Origin: Papilionanthe hookeriana x Papilionanthe teres
Taxonomy: Eukaryota > Streptophyta > Magnoliopsida > Asparagales > Orchidaceae
Reading direction: 5' to 3'
Length of the DNA: 64,000 bases
Assembly (NCBI GenBank): GCA_022702705.1
Contig: CM040428.1
Location: forward strand, 94,918,287-94,982,286
A program made the translations under genes and the position numbers. Positions 13,345 to 24,695 of this stretch are shown piece after piece. The notes beneath the pieces were generated by a model that was not told where the DNA came from, made no database searches, and worked only from the letters and a program-made list of their open reading frames with translations. Numbering within the stretch: position 1 is the stretch's first letter; every line of letters starts with the position of its first letter.

Positions 13345-14106
13345 GAATCAGAACCTAGGTTCTAACCTCAGAATTTGAAAGAGAACTAGAATTTAGGCTC
13401 TAGTCTCGACGAAGAGAGTTGGAATTTAGGCTCCAACCTTGGAAAGAAGATCAGAATTTAGGTACTGATCGAAAGGAATGAGGACTGAAACTTAAGTACC
13501 AGCCTCGGAGAGAGAATCGGAATTTAGGTACCGACCTCACAAAAGGATGAGAATCAGAATTTAGGTACTAATCTCGAAAGAGGTGAGAATTGAAATTTAA
13601 GTATCAATCTCAAAAAGAGAGTCGACATTTAGGTACCGACCTCAAAAGGAGAGAACTGGAATTTAGGTACCAGTCTCGAAAGAGAATCAAAATTTAGGTA
13701 TCGATCTCGGAAAGAGAGTCGGAATTTAGGTACAGACCTCGAAAGGATGCGAATAAGAATTTAGGTACTGATCTCGAAAGAGATGAGAATTGAAATTTAG
13801 GTATCAATCTCAAAAAGAGAGTCAGAATTTAGGTACCGACCTCACAAAGGAGAGAACTGGAATTTAGGTACCGGTCTCAAAAGAGAATCGAAATTTAGGT
13901 ATCAATCTCGGAAAGAGAGTGGAATTTAGGTACCGACCTCAAAAGGAGAGAACTGGAATTTAGGTACCAGTCTCGAAAAGAGAGTCGGAATTTAGGTACC
14001 GACCTCAAAAGGAGAGAACTGTAATTTAGGTACCAGTCTCGAAAGAGAATCGAAATTTAGGTATCGATCTCGGAAAGAGAGTCAGAATTTAGGTACCGAC
14101 CTCAAA
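13345..14106 (-). repeat. tandem covarying-hairpin array (host element copy)
   Basis: Some two dozen units carry the constant core AATTTAGGTA flanked by complementary arms. Arm pairs seen here include ATCAG/CTGAT, GTCGG/CCGAC, ACTGG/CCAGT, ATCGA/TCGAT and ATTGA/TCAAT, usually with an outer GAG/CTC clamp. The array continues after the nested insertion (42883-42955). It lies between the AlkB gene and the 3' LTR, as in the nested element. Confidence 0.85.
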
Positions 14107-14116
14107 ATTTCAGGAG

Positions 14117-14330
14117 TGCAAAAAAGTTTCTCGGAAGAGTGCGGGATTAGGGACATCGAGATCAGGATGCCTTAGCGGTCTTATACCCGAGTCTGAGGAT
14201 TAGAGTGCGGAAAAGTTTCTCGGATAGGATGTGAGATTAGGGACACCGAGATCAGGATGCCTTAGCGGTCTTATACCCGAGTCGGAGGATTAGAGTGCGG
14301 AAAAGTTTCTCGCATAGGATACGAGATTGG
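14117..14330. repeat. 90-bp tandem repeat, two copies plus partial third
   Basis: A unit containing attagggaca..cgagatcagg, then a stretch through gatgccttagcgg, then gtgcggaaaagtttctcg, is repeated with a 90-bp period (attagggac at 14146 and again at 14236). A third partial copy follows. It interrupts the hairpin array just before the insertion point and is not seen in the nested element's array. Confidence 0.75.
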
Positions 14331-14369
14331 CAGGAATTTAGAAGAGAGAATCGAAATTTAAGTATCGAT

Positions 14370-14374
14370 CTCGA
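14370..14374. repeat. target-site duplication CTCGA (left)
   Basis: Five bases immediately outside the nested element's left end match 42883-42887 exactly. A 5-bp duplication is standard for Ty3/Gypsy integration. Both flanks are hairpin-array sequence of the host element. Confidence 0.93.
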
Positions 14375-16599
14375 TGTCGGCATACTTTTTTAGGTTTGTG
14401 TGTTGTATTTTGAAAAGGGGTCGCCTACAGAAGTTGTCGGCGAATTTTAGGTTTTAAATTTAATTTAAATATATATAATTTAGAAAGTAGCATTTGATTT
14501 TGAAAATAATTTTAAGTTTGAAACTTTTAAGATACGAAATCAAACTGATCTCACATCCCGAATAGTTTATATAATCGAGCACCGCACCACAAACCGTGTA
14601 TTTATCCCGGGAGTAGACACACCGCTCGATGATGGGGCTCGGTTAAATAAAATAGAAGATTCATGACATCCGTTTGGTCTGCGAACCAACTTTATAAGCC
14701 GACAAGTTCCCCTGCTTAATATAAAGGAATTAAGCAGGATTTATATTACCTGAGTTCTTAAAGTTCCCTATAAGGGCAAGCCCCTATAGTTAATCACATC
14801 TTAAATGACGGGAATCATTTAAGAAAACTCTCGATAATGATCAGTGGTTTTGCTCTCAATAATTTCAAAGTTTAAGGTTTTCAAAGGATTGAATTTTGAA
14901 GATTTCAATAGGGAATGGATCAAATTTGGAACAGTTATTTTCAAGAGTCCAAAGGAAGAGAAGTAGGAGAAGCTGAGGATCCAAGAAGAATCTTGGCAAC
15001 TTCCCAAACTATCCTATTGTTTGGTTTGAATTTGAGAATATCATTTAATGTTTCAATCCTGCCCATGTTAATTAATTAGGACTTATATTCGTATGACATG
15101 ATCATACAAATAGCCTCGAAGATGTGAGGGTTTATGTCGTACCGAACGACTACCTCGGAGTCCTAAGACCGGTTAGGGCTTGATTTCCATAACATGATTA
15201 TGCAAATACCTAACAAAAAGTTAAGGAATTATGTTGCACTAGGCAAACTACCTCGAAGTCCTATGGCTTTGTTATTTAATTCTAAGAAAGGTATCGCTGA
15301 AGTAGCCACAAGTTTTGCTGATGACGATGGCCGTTCTGCCCACTGTGCTCCAAGCTCCTTATTGTTGCAGAGGTTTAGTTTTAGAAGTCATAAATCAGGA
15401 GATGAGAGAAGTGTTTTGGTTTAGAGAGAATCTTAAAATCCAAGTGTTTTTAATATTTAATTAAAACAAATCTTAAAGTTGTTTAAACAGAACCGATTAA
15501 GATCCCACGGTTCCGTCATCCCGACACCGTTATTTTCATTGAATTCACTTAGTCCAGATGAATTTTCTAAACTCAACTGAATGAGTTCCACACTTGTCAT
15601 TTAGACCGTGGGAAATCCCTTTAGCAACACGTGGGTTACATCATCCGAGGTATTCCCGATCATTCAACGAGACGTTTTAATTTAGTTACAATTGTAGTTT
15701 TGTTGTTCTGTTTGTGATTAAATCTTGAGTTATTTTATATTTTGGAATGTTGTGGCAGTGAATTTTATCTTGCAATGACTTTTATTTTAGTTTTGGTTTC
15801 AGTTCAGGGACTATCCTAAAGGTTTTGGTTTTCATACAACAGTCTTGTTTATCATGCAAGAAAAAATAAAGTACAGTGCATGTAAGTAAATTGCAATAAA
15901 ATAAAAGCGTACCTGGAGGGTCTTCCCGTCATCCCAGTCTGCACTTGAAGCACATGTTAAGGCATTTAAATATTTTTGCAAGAAATACCTAGGTAAAGCT
16001 AAGGGAAAGGGTTTTGGTTGTCTACCAAGTTCCTAATCCTATAACTAGTCATCTCATATGACGTCTAGGATCTTGGTTTGGTTTAAGGATGATTTTCTTC
16101 ATCAAAGAACAACTAGATTCAATTGTTCTTCTAAAACATCCCGTCATATTGAGGAAGTGCTTAGGACAAGTCCTAAACATCTTTTCAATATTTCTGGGAT
16201 TGTTTTGAGTCCAAGTAAATTTAGTTGCACAGGTGAATTAATCATCCAGGCGTTTAAGTTTTGTTCCCTTGCTCAGTGAACTAGGACATTTGAATATCCT
16301 ATAAGTGAAGTAACACTTCACTTGATACTTCATTTAAGAGTTATAATAATAAGAGCTTTAGAAGGGTAAATCAACTTATTAAGTATTTTAATGATTTAAA
16401 CTTAATGATTTAATTTTAATTTTGACTTAATTATAAAAAATTAGTTTAGGTTTGGAATAGTGTTCAAGTCATTTTTTTTAATTTAAATCTTTACTTTTTA
16501 AGTGATGTTATATCTTAGATTTAACCTTTATGTTTTAAGTTTACTTTAAGTGTTTGGTTTAACTCTTAATGATTTCATTTAGGTGTGTTGTTAAATGAT

Positions 16600-16830
16600 T
16601 TTAATTCAATTTAATTTAAGTTTAATTTAAGTTCAATTTAATTTAATTTAATTTAATTTAATTTGATTTGATTTAATTTAATTTAATTTAATTTAATTTG
16701 ATTTAATTTAATTTTAATTTAATTTGGTTTAATTTAATTTTAATTTAATTTGGTTTAATTTAATTTAATTTTAAATTTTAATTTAATTTAATTTTAATTA
16801 AACTTAATTTGATTTAATTTATTTTGATTT
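16600..16830. repeat. AAATT-type minisatellite in 3' LTR
   Basis: Runs of TTTAA/ATTTAATTT words, the reverse-strand form of the tract at 2530-2810. It is equivalent to 37560-37830 in the partner LTR, with a different copy number. Confidence 0.8.
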
Positions 16831-17442
16831 AATTTTAATTTTTATCTTAATATATTAAATATGATTTAATTTAATTGTTAAGGTGTTAACTTGATTTAGA
16901 TTTTGATTTAATTTAATCTCAACATCTTAAATTTAATTTAATGTAATTGTTAAATTGTTTAGCATTTTAAATTTTAAGTTAGGATTATCCTTTTAGTTAA
17001 GAATTAAATATTATTGAAGTGATTAATTTAGGGATTCATAAATTAAAGAATAAATATCCTCTTAATAATATCCCTACTTTAATAATTCCAATTTCTATTA
17101 TTCTTCCAAAATTTCAATTAATTAATTAATTAAAGTTTTATTTTATTTATATTTGAAATGGTTAGTAGGTTTCTACCCTCAATCATTTAAGTTTCAATCA
17201 TCCAAAATCAGTTTAAAATCAAATATTTTACCCTCGCCTTTTTGATTAATCCTAAAATTTTAATTAAGGGTTGAAATTTTTAATTACCCTTTTGCCCTTC
17301 AAGCTTAATAATTCTATAACTCACTAAACTAAGCTCAAGTGAACTTGAAATTTTTATGTAACCTCATTCACATGTCAATTAAGACATTAGAGGAGAAAAT
17401 GTGATTTTTCTGTATTTAATTTATTTATGTAATTATTTTTAA

Positions 17443-17634
17443 ATGGAAAATAGGGGTTTTCAAGGAAAATTCAATAACATGACCAAGGAAATGTTTCTGT
17501 CCTTAAGAAAATTATGGGATGTTCCTAATAATCAGAGGACCATTTGGGCCAATTTTAGTGATTTTTTGAATTATATTTTATTTATTAGAATTATTTTGAG
17601 TTTTGGAGTATTAATTAATTTTAAAAAGAAATAA
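17443..17634 (+). other. 63-codon antisense open frame, third LTR copy
   Basis: The same frame as at 1877-2068 and 8940-9131, beginning MENRGFQGKFNNMTK and ending in a hydrophobic segment. The partner LTR copy near 38423 is broken, so this nested element does not preserve the frame in both LTRs. No recognised function. Confidence 0.2.
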
Positions 17635-19522
17635 AAAATTAAAAAAAGGGTTTTATAGTTTTCAAAAATCACTCTGACCTCAAGGAAATCAGAGAATCAA
17701 ATTTTATATTTTTCTGATTTTTTTTATTTATTAGAATTATTTTAGTGGAAATGTTAAAGAAAATCATTTTTTTTAATTCAAAAATTGTTTTAAGCCTTTA
17801 AAATTCAATATCTTACCCTAGAGACTTAGGAAAAATATTTGGTTTATTCCTAGGTGATTAGAATTCAAAATGTGACATTTTGGTGATTTTTAATATTTTT
17901 ATGATTTTTATTATTTTTTAATTATTAAAAATATTAAAATAATGATAAAAATCAACTTTTTTAGAAAATTACAATTTTAATTTTCCTAAATTACTCTGAT
18001 ATCAGAGAAGCCCCAAAACCATTTTTGTGAATTTTTGAAAAGTATTTTGTGAGTTATGAATTTTTAAAGTTTAATTTTGGTTATGTGATTTAGTTAATCC
18101 ATTTAGTGGGGTTAAACATTTCCAATTGATTTCAAATTTTTATGTGATGTTCCTCTAATCCTAAAGATCAGTGGAGAATTGTTTTCAAGTTAATTTGATG
18201 TGTAGTTAACCCTAATTAATTAAAGTTCAATTTTGGGTGTTTAGGCCAATTAGGGTTGTTCGATGTGAGTTAACTTAAAACCTATTTTTCCTAGGTTCCT
18301 CTGGTCATAAGAATCATTGCTAAATTTTCCTAGAATTTATTTCTCAACATGCTAATTATTGGAATTAAAATACTCAAAACAGTAACATGAACTTGGAAAA
18401 TCAATAACTTCTCATAGGGATGACCTCTGACCTTAGAAAATTCAGGGAATGTTCCCAAGTTCAGAGGCTTCAAAAGACCTATGGTCTCATGCCATGGTAA
18501 ATTTCCTATACAAATAAAGAATTAAAACAATGCAGAGAGTAATTAAATCATTAAAAATAAAATACTTAATGAAATGACTTGATTTCTTTTCTACATTATT
18601 CTTCTCTGTTCACTGAGCAAGAGAGTATTTTTATTTTATTTTTGTGATTTTTCTATGCAAAGATATGGATTTTTGAAATTTTGGTAATTAAATAAATAGA
18701 AAATAGCCCTAATTTCTTACTTATCCACGCGGCGCCACGCCATCCTCGGCAGCTCTAAAAGGCCACGCGGCGCGCTCTGATTCGGTGCCGCCATCTGAGT
18801 CAGCGCTGCGGGGGCCCGCCATTCATGTATCATCTCCCGGTCCGACGCCATCTGAGCCGTCCGCCCAATACACGCGCGAATGGACGACATCCGTTCATCG
18901 TCCCCGATCGACTTCACCCGAGAGCCGTCCATCTTCCAGGCTTGATATCTCTCTCGATTCTTAACCGATTTCTACGTTCTTATACTCTATGGATTCGTCA
19001 TGAAGAGACGAACACATCCATATGGTTTATGTGGCATGAAATTAACCCAATCAAAATAGAGAATGTTCAGAAGCTCGTGAAGAAGAGAGAGCTCATACCT
19101 TTGCTCGCAGAAGTCCGGCTTCGATCCGAGAGTTGTGTCACCTTCGATTGGACCTAAGCAAGCTCCGGATGAAGTCTCCGGCCCTGGGAATCGCCTAGAC
19201 TCTGATTTCCACTAGTACCCGATTTCAACCTTCGGAGGTAGGACAAATGGGTGGCACGGAGAGGGGCTTTCACCTGGGAACTCCTTCTCTTGGTCTTGTG
19301 CTCGGTGTGGGTGAGTTTAATTTGATTTTGGTGGAGGATTTGAGAGTGTCCCGTTCGGCTCGAGAATTGAGCTCCAAAATCGAGCTCAATCAGGTGGGAG
19401 TTAGGGACAGGAGAACAGTGGGGATGGATTGGTCTTGGCTAGGGGAAGATTTGTGAGGAGTTTGGAGGAATTCTGTGAAGGTTTGGTTCAGCCATCCTTT
19501 TGGCCAAGAGGGGTTGGCTGGC

Positions 19523-19529
19523 TTAAATA
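19523..19529 (-). promoter_or_regulatory. TATA-like box in LTR
   Basis: TATTTAA on the sense strand, followed about 430 bases downstream by the donor-like site. The equivalent motif is kept at 40529-40535 (-), 53961-53967 (+) and 11024-11030 (-), within a locally GC-richer part of the LTR. This supports it as the core promoter. No start site can be read directly. Confidence 0.5.
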
Positions 19530-21900
19530 GCCATGGCCATGGCTTCCCAGGGGGAGTTAGGGGCTTGGATCAACTACTCAGGACAAGGGCAGAACAGCTA
19601 CAATGGCCATTGGGCATGAGGCAGCTCAGCAGGTGGGAATTCCAAACTTTGGCTCATCCCAAAGTTTCGGCCATGGCATTTTTCGGTGACTCAGGTGCCT
19701 GGCCGGCCAGGGTCAGGTCAACCTCAGGCTTAGGGAAGTCAGGGCTTGATTCCTGTGGGTTCAATTGAGTTTTGCCAAGTGTAAAAGAGCTGGATCAAAG
19801 TGGCATGGAGGAGTGTCCATTTTGGCTTGATTTGGTCTAAGCCATGGTTTTGGGTTTGGTTCATCTCCCCATGGCCTGATTTTGGGCTGAGGGGGTCAGG
19901 TGGGTCAGGCTCACATGTGTGGTGAAGTCCACATCAATTTTGTTTAAGTTAATTTTGGGTTAGGTTGAGACATTAAAAGGGTTAAAAAGATTAAGTGAGA
20001 GCTTAGAAAAGGTCCCCCTCCCCTTGCCATTAATAGCTTGGTGAAAAGTCAAACCATCCATGGCTTCATGTGGCTTATACATGGCTTCATGGCTCACATT
20101 TGGCTTAGCAAGAGTTTGGTCAATTTTCATGGAAAAGGGTTTTAGGAATTTTTGGAAATTTTGGGGTTATTTGATGGGATTTGGCATAATACCATTTTGG
20201 TTCGATTTTCATGATAGATTTATCACTTAGGGAGTGATATTAATTGAGTGAGGATGAGATGAGATTGTAATGTGGGCTTTAGGATGGGTTTGGGCTTTTA
20301 AAATTTGGTAAAGGTGGGCTTTTAAAATGGTTTAAGGAAATGGGTTTTTATGTTTCAAAATGGGCTTTTAGATGAAAAATTTTGCAAAGGGCCATGCTAA
20401 ATAAATGTTGAGTTTGGTTTAGAGATGTGTCATGAGTGATTTGAGACAAATTTGAGGTGATTTGGAATTGAATTGAGTCTAATTTGGGTCCCCTTAGTGA
20501 TAGGGTCAAAATAGATCAAAATGGACTAACTTGGGCTAAGGTTGGGCTAATGTTGAAATTGATGTAAATTCAATGTTGAGAAATGTTTATGGGAGTGTAA
20601 CAAAGAGTTTTCAACCTTGGTTGGGCTTTAATTTTGGGATTTGGGCCTATTTGGGTTCATGGTGGATTTAGGCCTATTTAGGGAATTTCGGGTTTGGGTT
20701 GAATTTGAGTAAGTTTTGGGTCCAAATTTTGGGCAAACTATGTTAGTATTTTGTTTGTGGAGATGTTAGGGAAGATTTAGAAAAGTTTTGGGGTTAATTG
20801 GAGTTGAATTGGGTTGGTTTGAGCTAGGTTTAGGTCATGGGCCAAAATTGGGCTTTAAGCTTAAAAATGAAATTGGATTCAAATGTCAATCAAATTGGAC
20901 TTAGATTTGGTCTAAATTGATGTTTGGGATATTGAATTGAAGCTTAGAATTGAATTGGACCAGAATTGAGATCAATTGGGGTGGTTTGGTTTGACATTGG
21001 GTTCACTTGTGTTTAAAATGGGTCAAATTGGGGGTTTTGGTAAAGGTGGGGTAAATTGGCAAAATTGGCCCATGGTGTAGTTGAACAAAATGAAATTGGG
21101 AATATTTGGGATTTTCTGAAATTTTTTTGGGAATTTTCTGAATTTTTGGATTTTTTGGGGTAAAAGGGCATTTTGGTAATTTGGAGGGTATTTGGGGTAT
21201 TTTTGGAAATTTTGGTATTTTTGGTTATGGATGATCAATTTGAATGGTTGGGAATGTTCAAGGTTAATTTTGGGGAGTTTTGGGTGGTTTGGAAATTTTG
21301 GAGGTTTTGGGTAATTTCAAGGTTTTTTGGTAGAGTTAGGTGGGTCCGGGGCCCTGGGTCAAAAATTGAAATTTTGAAAAAATGAAGGTTGGTCAAATGT
21401 AAGTGAAATGAAATTATTTTGGTTGAGTCATGAAGACATGATAAGCTCATATGAGTCATGAAAGGACTCATTTGAGGTATTCACTATGTTGTTCCTAACC
21501 CTCTTAGCTAGGGGCTTAGGGGTTAAGGTCCATCCATGTGAATTACCTACATGAGTGATGAGATCAAGTTGGGTATAGGTGTGGTTTTTAGAATGTGTGT
21601 GTGAGGGTGTAGTGTATGTGTAAGTCAGCTCTCATCAGACCGAGCCACCTGGGGTGATCCTAAGGCCAAAGAGTCCTATAGGGAACTCATCCTTTAAACT
21701 CCCACATTTGATCTCAACCCTCTAGTTGATTAGGGCTCTACAATCAAGCTTGTGGGGTTTGTAGGGAGTTAAGAGGTAGTTTGAATTTTTAAGTGGTGGA
21801 TTCCATTTCTATTCCTCTAGGATAGTTAAAGGAAAAGGCTAAGGCTAGATCCTAAGTACTAAAAGGAGAAGAGAAGACCTCATCAAAAATGAGGTCAACA

Positions 21901-21941
21901 AATGGACCCCCAATAGGTGTGGTGTGCTAACCAAGCACACC
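21901..21941 (-). promoter_or_regulatory. 3'-LTR-adjacent region: 18-mer, polypurine-tract candidate and stem-loop
   Basis: tggacccccaataggtgt at 21903-21920 is the exact reverse complement of 35077-35094 in the element's own 5' leader. Next to it, ggtgtgct (21921-21928) and agcacacc (21934-21941) form an 8-bp stem with an aacca loop. On the sense strand the G5 run lies some 8 bases before the 3' LTR and is the only polypurine-tract candidate. Confidence 0.55.
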
Positions 21942-22255
21942 GCGCTTATTGGTGTTGACCGAAGAGATCGACAAAACCAACACAGATGTCCAAGTGACAC
22001 ACATAGGACAGAGTAGAAGAATTTTCGCATGGGGAGTATCAGGTATATTTCCAAGACTGGAGGTTCCTGAATTCTCGCTGGGGAAAGGAAAAGGAGGTGA
22101 ATTCCAAATCACAAGATCTGGATAATTTCGATTTAGATTTCGTTTCATTTTATGTTCAAGTTTTGATGTGTGAGTTTAGATTTGGAGTTTTAATTTAGAT
22201 TGAGGTTTAATTTAAGATTAATTTGACGAAATCTTGAATTTAAAATTTGGAGTTG
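21942..22255 (-). other. non-coding 3' segment between stem-loop and hairpin array
   Basis: About 300 bases matching 13029-13344 of the host element, including two ctggggaaa/ctggggag words. No open frame, and no further structure beyond its conservation between two elements. Confidence 0.6.
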
Positions 22256-24120
22256 AAATGAGAATTGAAACCTAGGTTCCAAACTCGTGACTGCAAAGAA
22301 AACTGGAATTTAGGTACCAGCCTCAGTGTGAGAATCGGAGTTTAAGTGTTGATTGAATAGGATGAGAATCAGAATTTAAGTACTGATCCCGAAAGAGGAT
22401 GAGAATCAAAATTTAGGTACCGATCTCGAAAAGGGTGAGAATTGAAATTTAAGTATCAATCCTGGCAGAGAATCGAAATTTAAGTATCGATCTCGAAAGA
22501 TGGGAAGCAAAATTTAGGTACTGCCCCCGGAAGAGGACTGGAATTTAGGTACCAGTCTCGAAAGTTTAGAATTGAAGTTTAGGTATCAATTCGAATGAGA
22601 ATTGAAATTTAAGTATCGATCTCGGAATGAGAACTGGAATGTGGGTACCAGTCTCAGAAATTTTGAATTAAAATTTAGGTATCAATTCATATGAGAATCG
22701 AAATTTAAGTATCGATCTCGAAAAGAGAGTCAGAATTTAGGTACCGACCTCGAAATGAGAGAACTGAAATTTAGGTACCAGTCTCGGAATTTAGAATTGA
22801 AATTTAGGTATCAATTCGAAAAGAGAATCGAAATTTAGGTATCGATCTCGAAATGAGGACTGGAATTTAGGTACCAGCCTCGGAAGTGTAGAATTGAAAT
22901 GTAGGTATCAATTCGGATGAGAATAGAAATTTAGGTATCGATCTCGAAAAGAGAGTCGGAATTTAGGTACTGACCTCGAAAGGAGAGAACTGGAATTTAG
23001 GTACCAGTCTCGGAATTTAGAATTGAAATTTTGGTATCAATTCGAAAAGAGAATCGAAATTTAGGTATCGATCTCGAAATGAGGACTGGAATTTAGGTAC
23101 CAGCCTCGGAAGTGTAGAATTGAAATGTAGGTATCAATTCGGACGAGAATAGAAATTTAGGTATCGATCTTGAAAAGAGAGTCGGAATTTAGGTACTGAC
23201 CTCGAAAGGAGAGAACTGGAATTTAGGTACCAGTCTCGGAATTTAGAATTGAAATTTCGGTATCAATTAGAAAAGAGAATCGAAATTTAGGTATCGATCT
23301 CGAAATGAGGACTGGAATTTAGGTACCAGCCTCGGAAGTGTAGAATTGAAATGTAGGTATCAATTCGGATGAGAATCGAAATTTAGGTATCGATCTCAAA
23401 AAGAGAGTCGGAATTTAGGTACCGACCTCGAAAGGAGAGAACTGGAATTTAGGTACCAGTCTCGGAATTTAGAATTGAAATTTAGGTATCAATTCGAAAA
23501 GAGAATCAAAATTTAGGTATCGATCTCGAAATGAGGACTGGAATTTAGGTACCAACCACGGAAGTGTAGAATTGAAATTTAGGTATCAATTCGGATGAGA
23601 ATCGAAATTTAAGTATCGATCTCGGAATGAGAACTAGAATGTAGGTACCAGTCTTAGAAAATTTGAATTGAAATTTAGGTATCAATTCAGATGAGAATCA
23701 AAATTTAATTATCGATCTTGAAAAGAGAGTCGGAATTTAGGTACAGACCTCGAAAGGAGAGAACTGGAATTTAGGTACCAGTCTCGGAATTTAGAATTGA
23801 AATTTAGGTATCAATTCGAAAAGAGAATTGAAATTTAGGTATCGATCTCGAAATGAGGACTGGAATTTAGGTACCAGTCTCGGAAGTGTAGAATTGAAAT
23901 GTAGGTGTCAATTCGGATGAGAACCAAAATTTAGGTATCGATCTCGAAATGAGAGTCGAAATTTAGGTACCGACCTCGAAAGGAGAGAACTGGAATTTAG
24001 GTACCAGTCTCGAAAGTAATGGGAATCAGAATTTAGGTACTGATCCCGGAAGGAGAGAACTGGAATTTAGGTACCAGTCTCGAAAGTAATGGGAATCAGA
24101 ATTTAGGTACTGATCCCGAA
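22256..24120 (-). repeat. tandem covarying-hairpin array with higher-order period
   Basis: About 57 units of roughly 32 bp. Each has the constant core AATTTAGGTA between two arms that are reverse complements of each other, but the arms differ between units: GTCGG/CCGAC (23407-23426), ACTGG/CCAGT (23441-23460), GAATTGA/TCAATTC (23472-23495), ATCGA/TCGAT (23279-23298), ATCAG/CTGAT (24095-24114). Many units add an outer GAG/CTC clamp with a bulged A. Between about 22690 and 23900 the arm types recur in a fixed order of seven units, with a period near 226 bp. The array sits between the AlkB stop codon and the 3' LTR, so it would be transcribed in the 3' untranslated part of the RNA, with loop UACCUAAAUU. 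Confidence 0.9.
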
Positions 24121-24695
24121 AGGAGAGTTTCAAAGGAATTTTAAATGGATTTCGATTTGAAGACGAATTGCAAGGTTTGAAACAGTGGATTTAGATTGGA
24201 ATCCAATTTGAGATTTAGATTCGTTTTGTTTGTCCTTTAACGATCCCATTTTTTTTATTTGTTGTTTATTTAGTGTTCATGTGAATTTGAAGTTCATTTT
24301 ACTATTTAGATTTTTAGAAAATTTCTCATTTATTTTCTTTTCTCTTCTATTCTTCGTTCAAAGTTCATTTAACTCTAATGGCGTTTCCCAGTCGATTTGC
24401 ACAAAAAGAGGTGAAGGCAGAATATGACGTAGTCGTTTTCATTCCAACTTGCTGAAAGTACATCATACAACTTGATCTAGTCATGATGACATTTTTCTTA
24501 GAAATTTAATGTCTCATACAATCCATGTAACTCCAAAGCGGACTGTATAAACTTCTTGCTGATCCATTCAAAAGTGTCTATCAAAAATCCATGTCTGAAT
24601 AGTAAAAAACATGGGTAATAACATCACCTTCCAAGCCACCCTTGGCAGGAATGCCGCATGGATGTGCATTGGAGGTGTGCTATTTCGCATGTAAC
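24121..24695 (-). other. 3' non-coding stretch downstream of AlkB gene
   Basis: This lies between the hairpin array and the AlkB stop codon. It is T-rich on the plus strand (24230-24370), and a short part (tctaatggcgtttcccag, near 24375) matches 43477-43500 of the host element. No credible gene is seen. Confidence 0.6.

Larger units (their letters stand above)
12988..14374 (-). mobile_element. 3' internal end of host element (left part of split element)
   Basis: This continues inward from the LTR at 8252-12987. It holds the 18-mer tggacccccaataggtgt (12990-13007), a stem-loop (13008-13028), about 300 bp matching 21950-22250 of the nested element, a tandem hairpin array (13345-14106) and a 90-bp tandem repeat. 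It is cut at 14374 by the nested element and resumes at 42883. The rejoined target reads gatctcga then aaagagaac, which restores a normal array unit. Confidence 0.85.
14375..21900 (-). mobile_element. 3' LTR of the nested element (7526 bp)
   Basis: This aligns along its whole length with 35339-42882, at an offset of about 20,960-21,010. On the sense strand it begins TGTTGACC at 21900 and ends ATGCCGACA at 14375. It contains the C/A-rich U3 (19900-21400), a TATA-like TATTTAA (19523-19529), the donor-like site (19094-19102) and the AAATT minisatellite. Small open frames in it are not supported as genes. Confidence 0.93.

Noticed and set aside
14819..15007. 62-codon frame repeated at 4324-4512 and 35784-35972
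   Set aside because: It has no ATG at the shared start (TTG), and the copy near 58190 has several stops. Conservation is that of the LTR.
21023..21238. 71-codon frame repeated at 42006-42221 and 52262-52477
   Set aside because: Asn/Lys/Pro/Gln-rich product of C/A-rich DNA with few stops. No domain; probably chance openness.
22256..24120. CRISPR-like array
   Set aside because: Regular units with variable parts, but the variable parts are the paired arms of each unit, not spacers, and the setting is a plant retrotransposon. It is a hairpin minisatellite.
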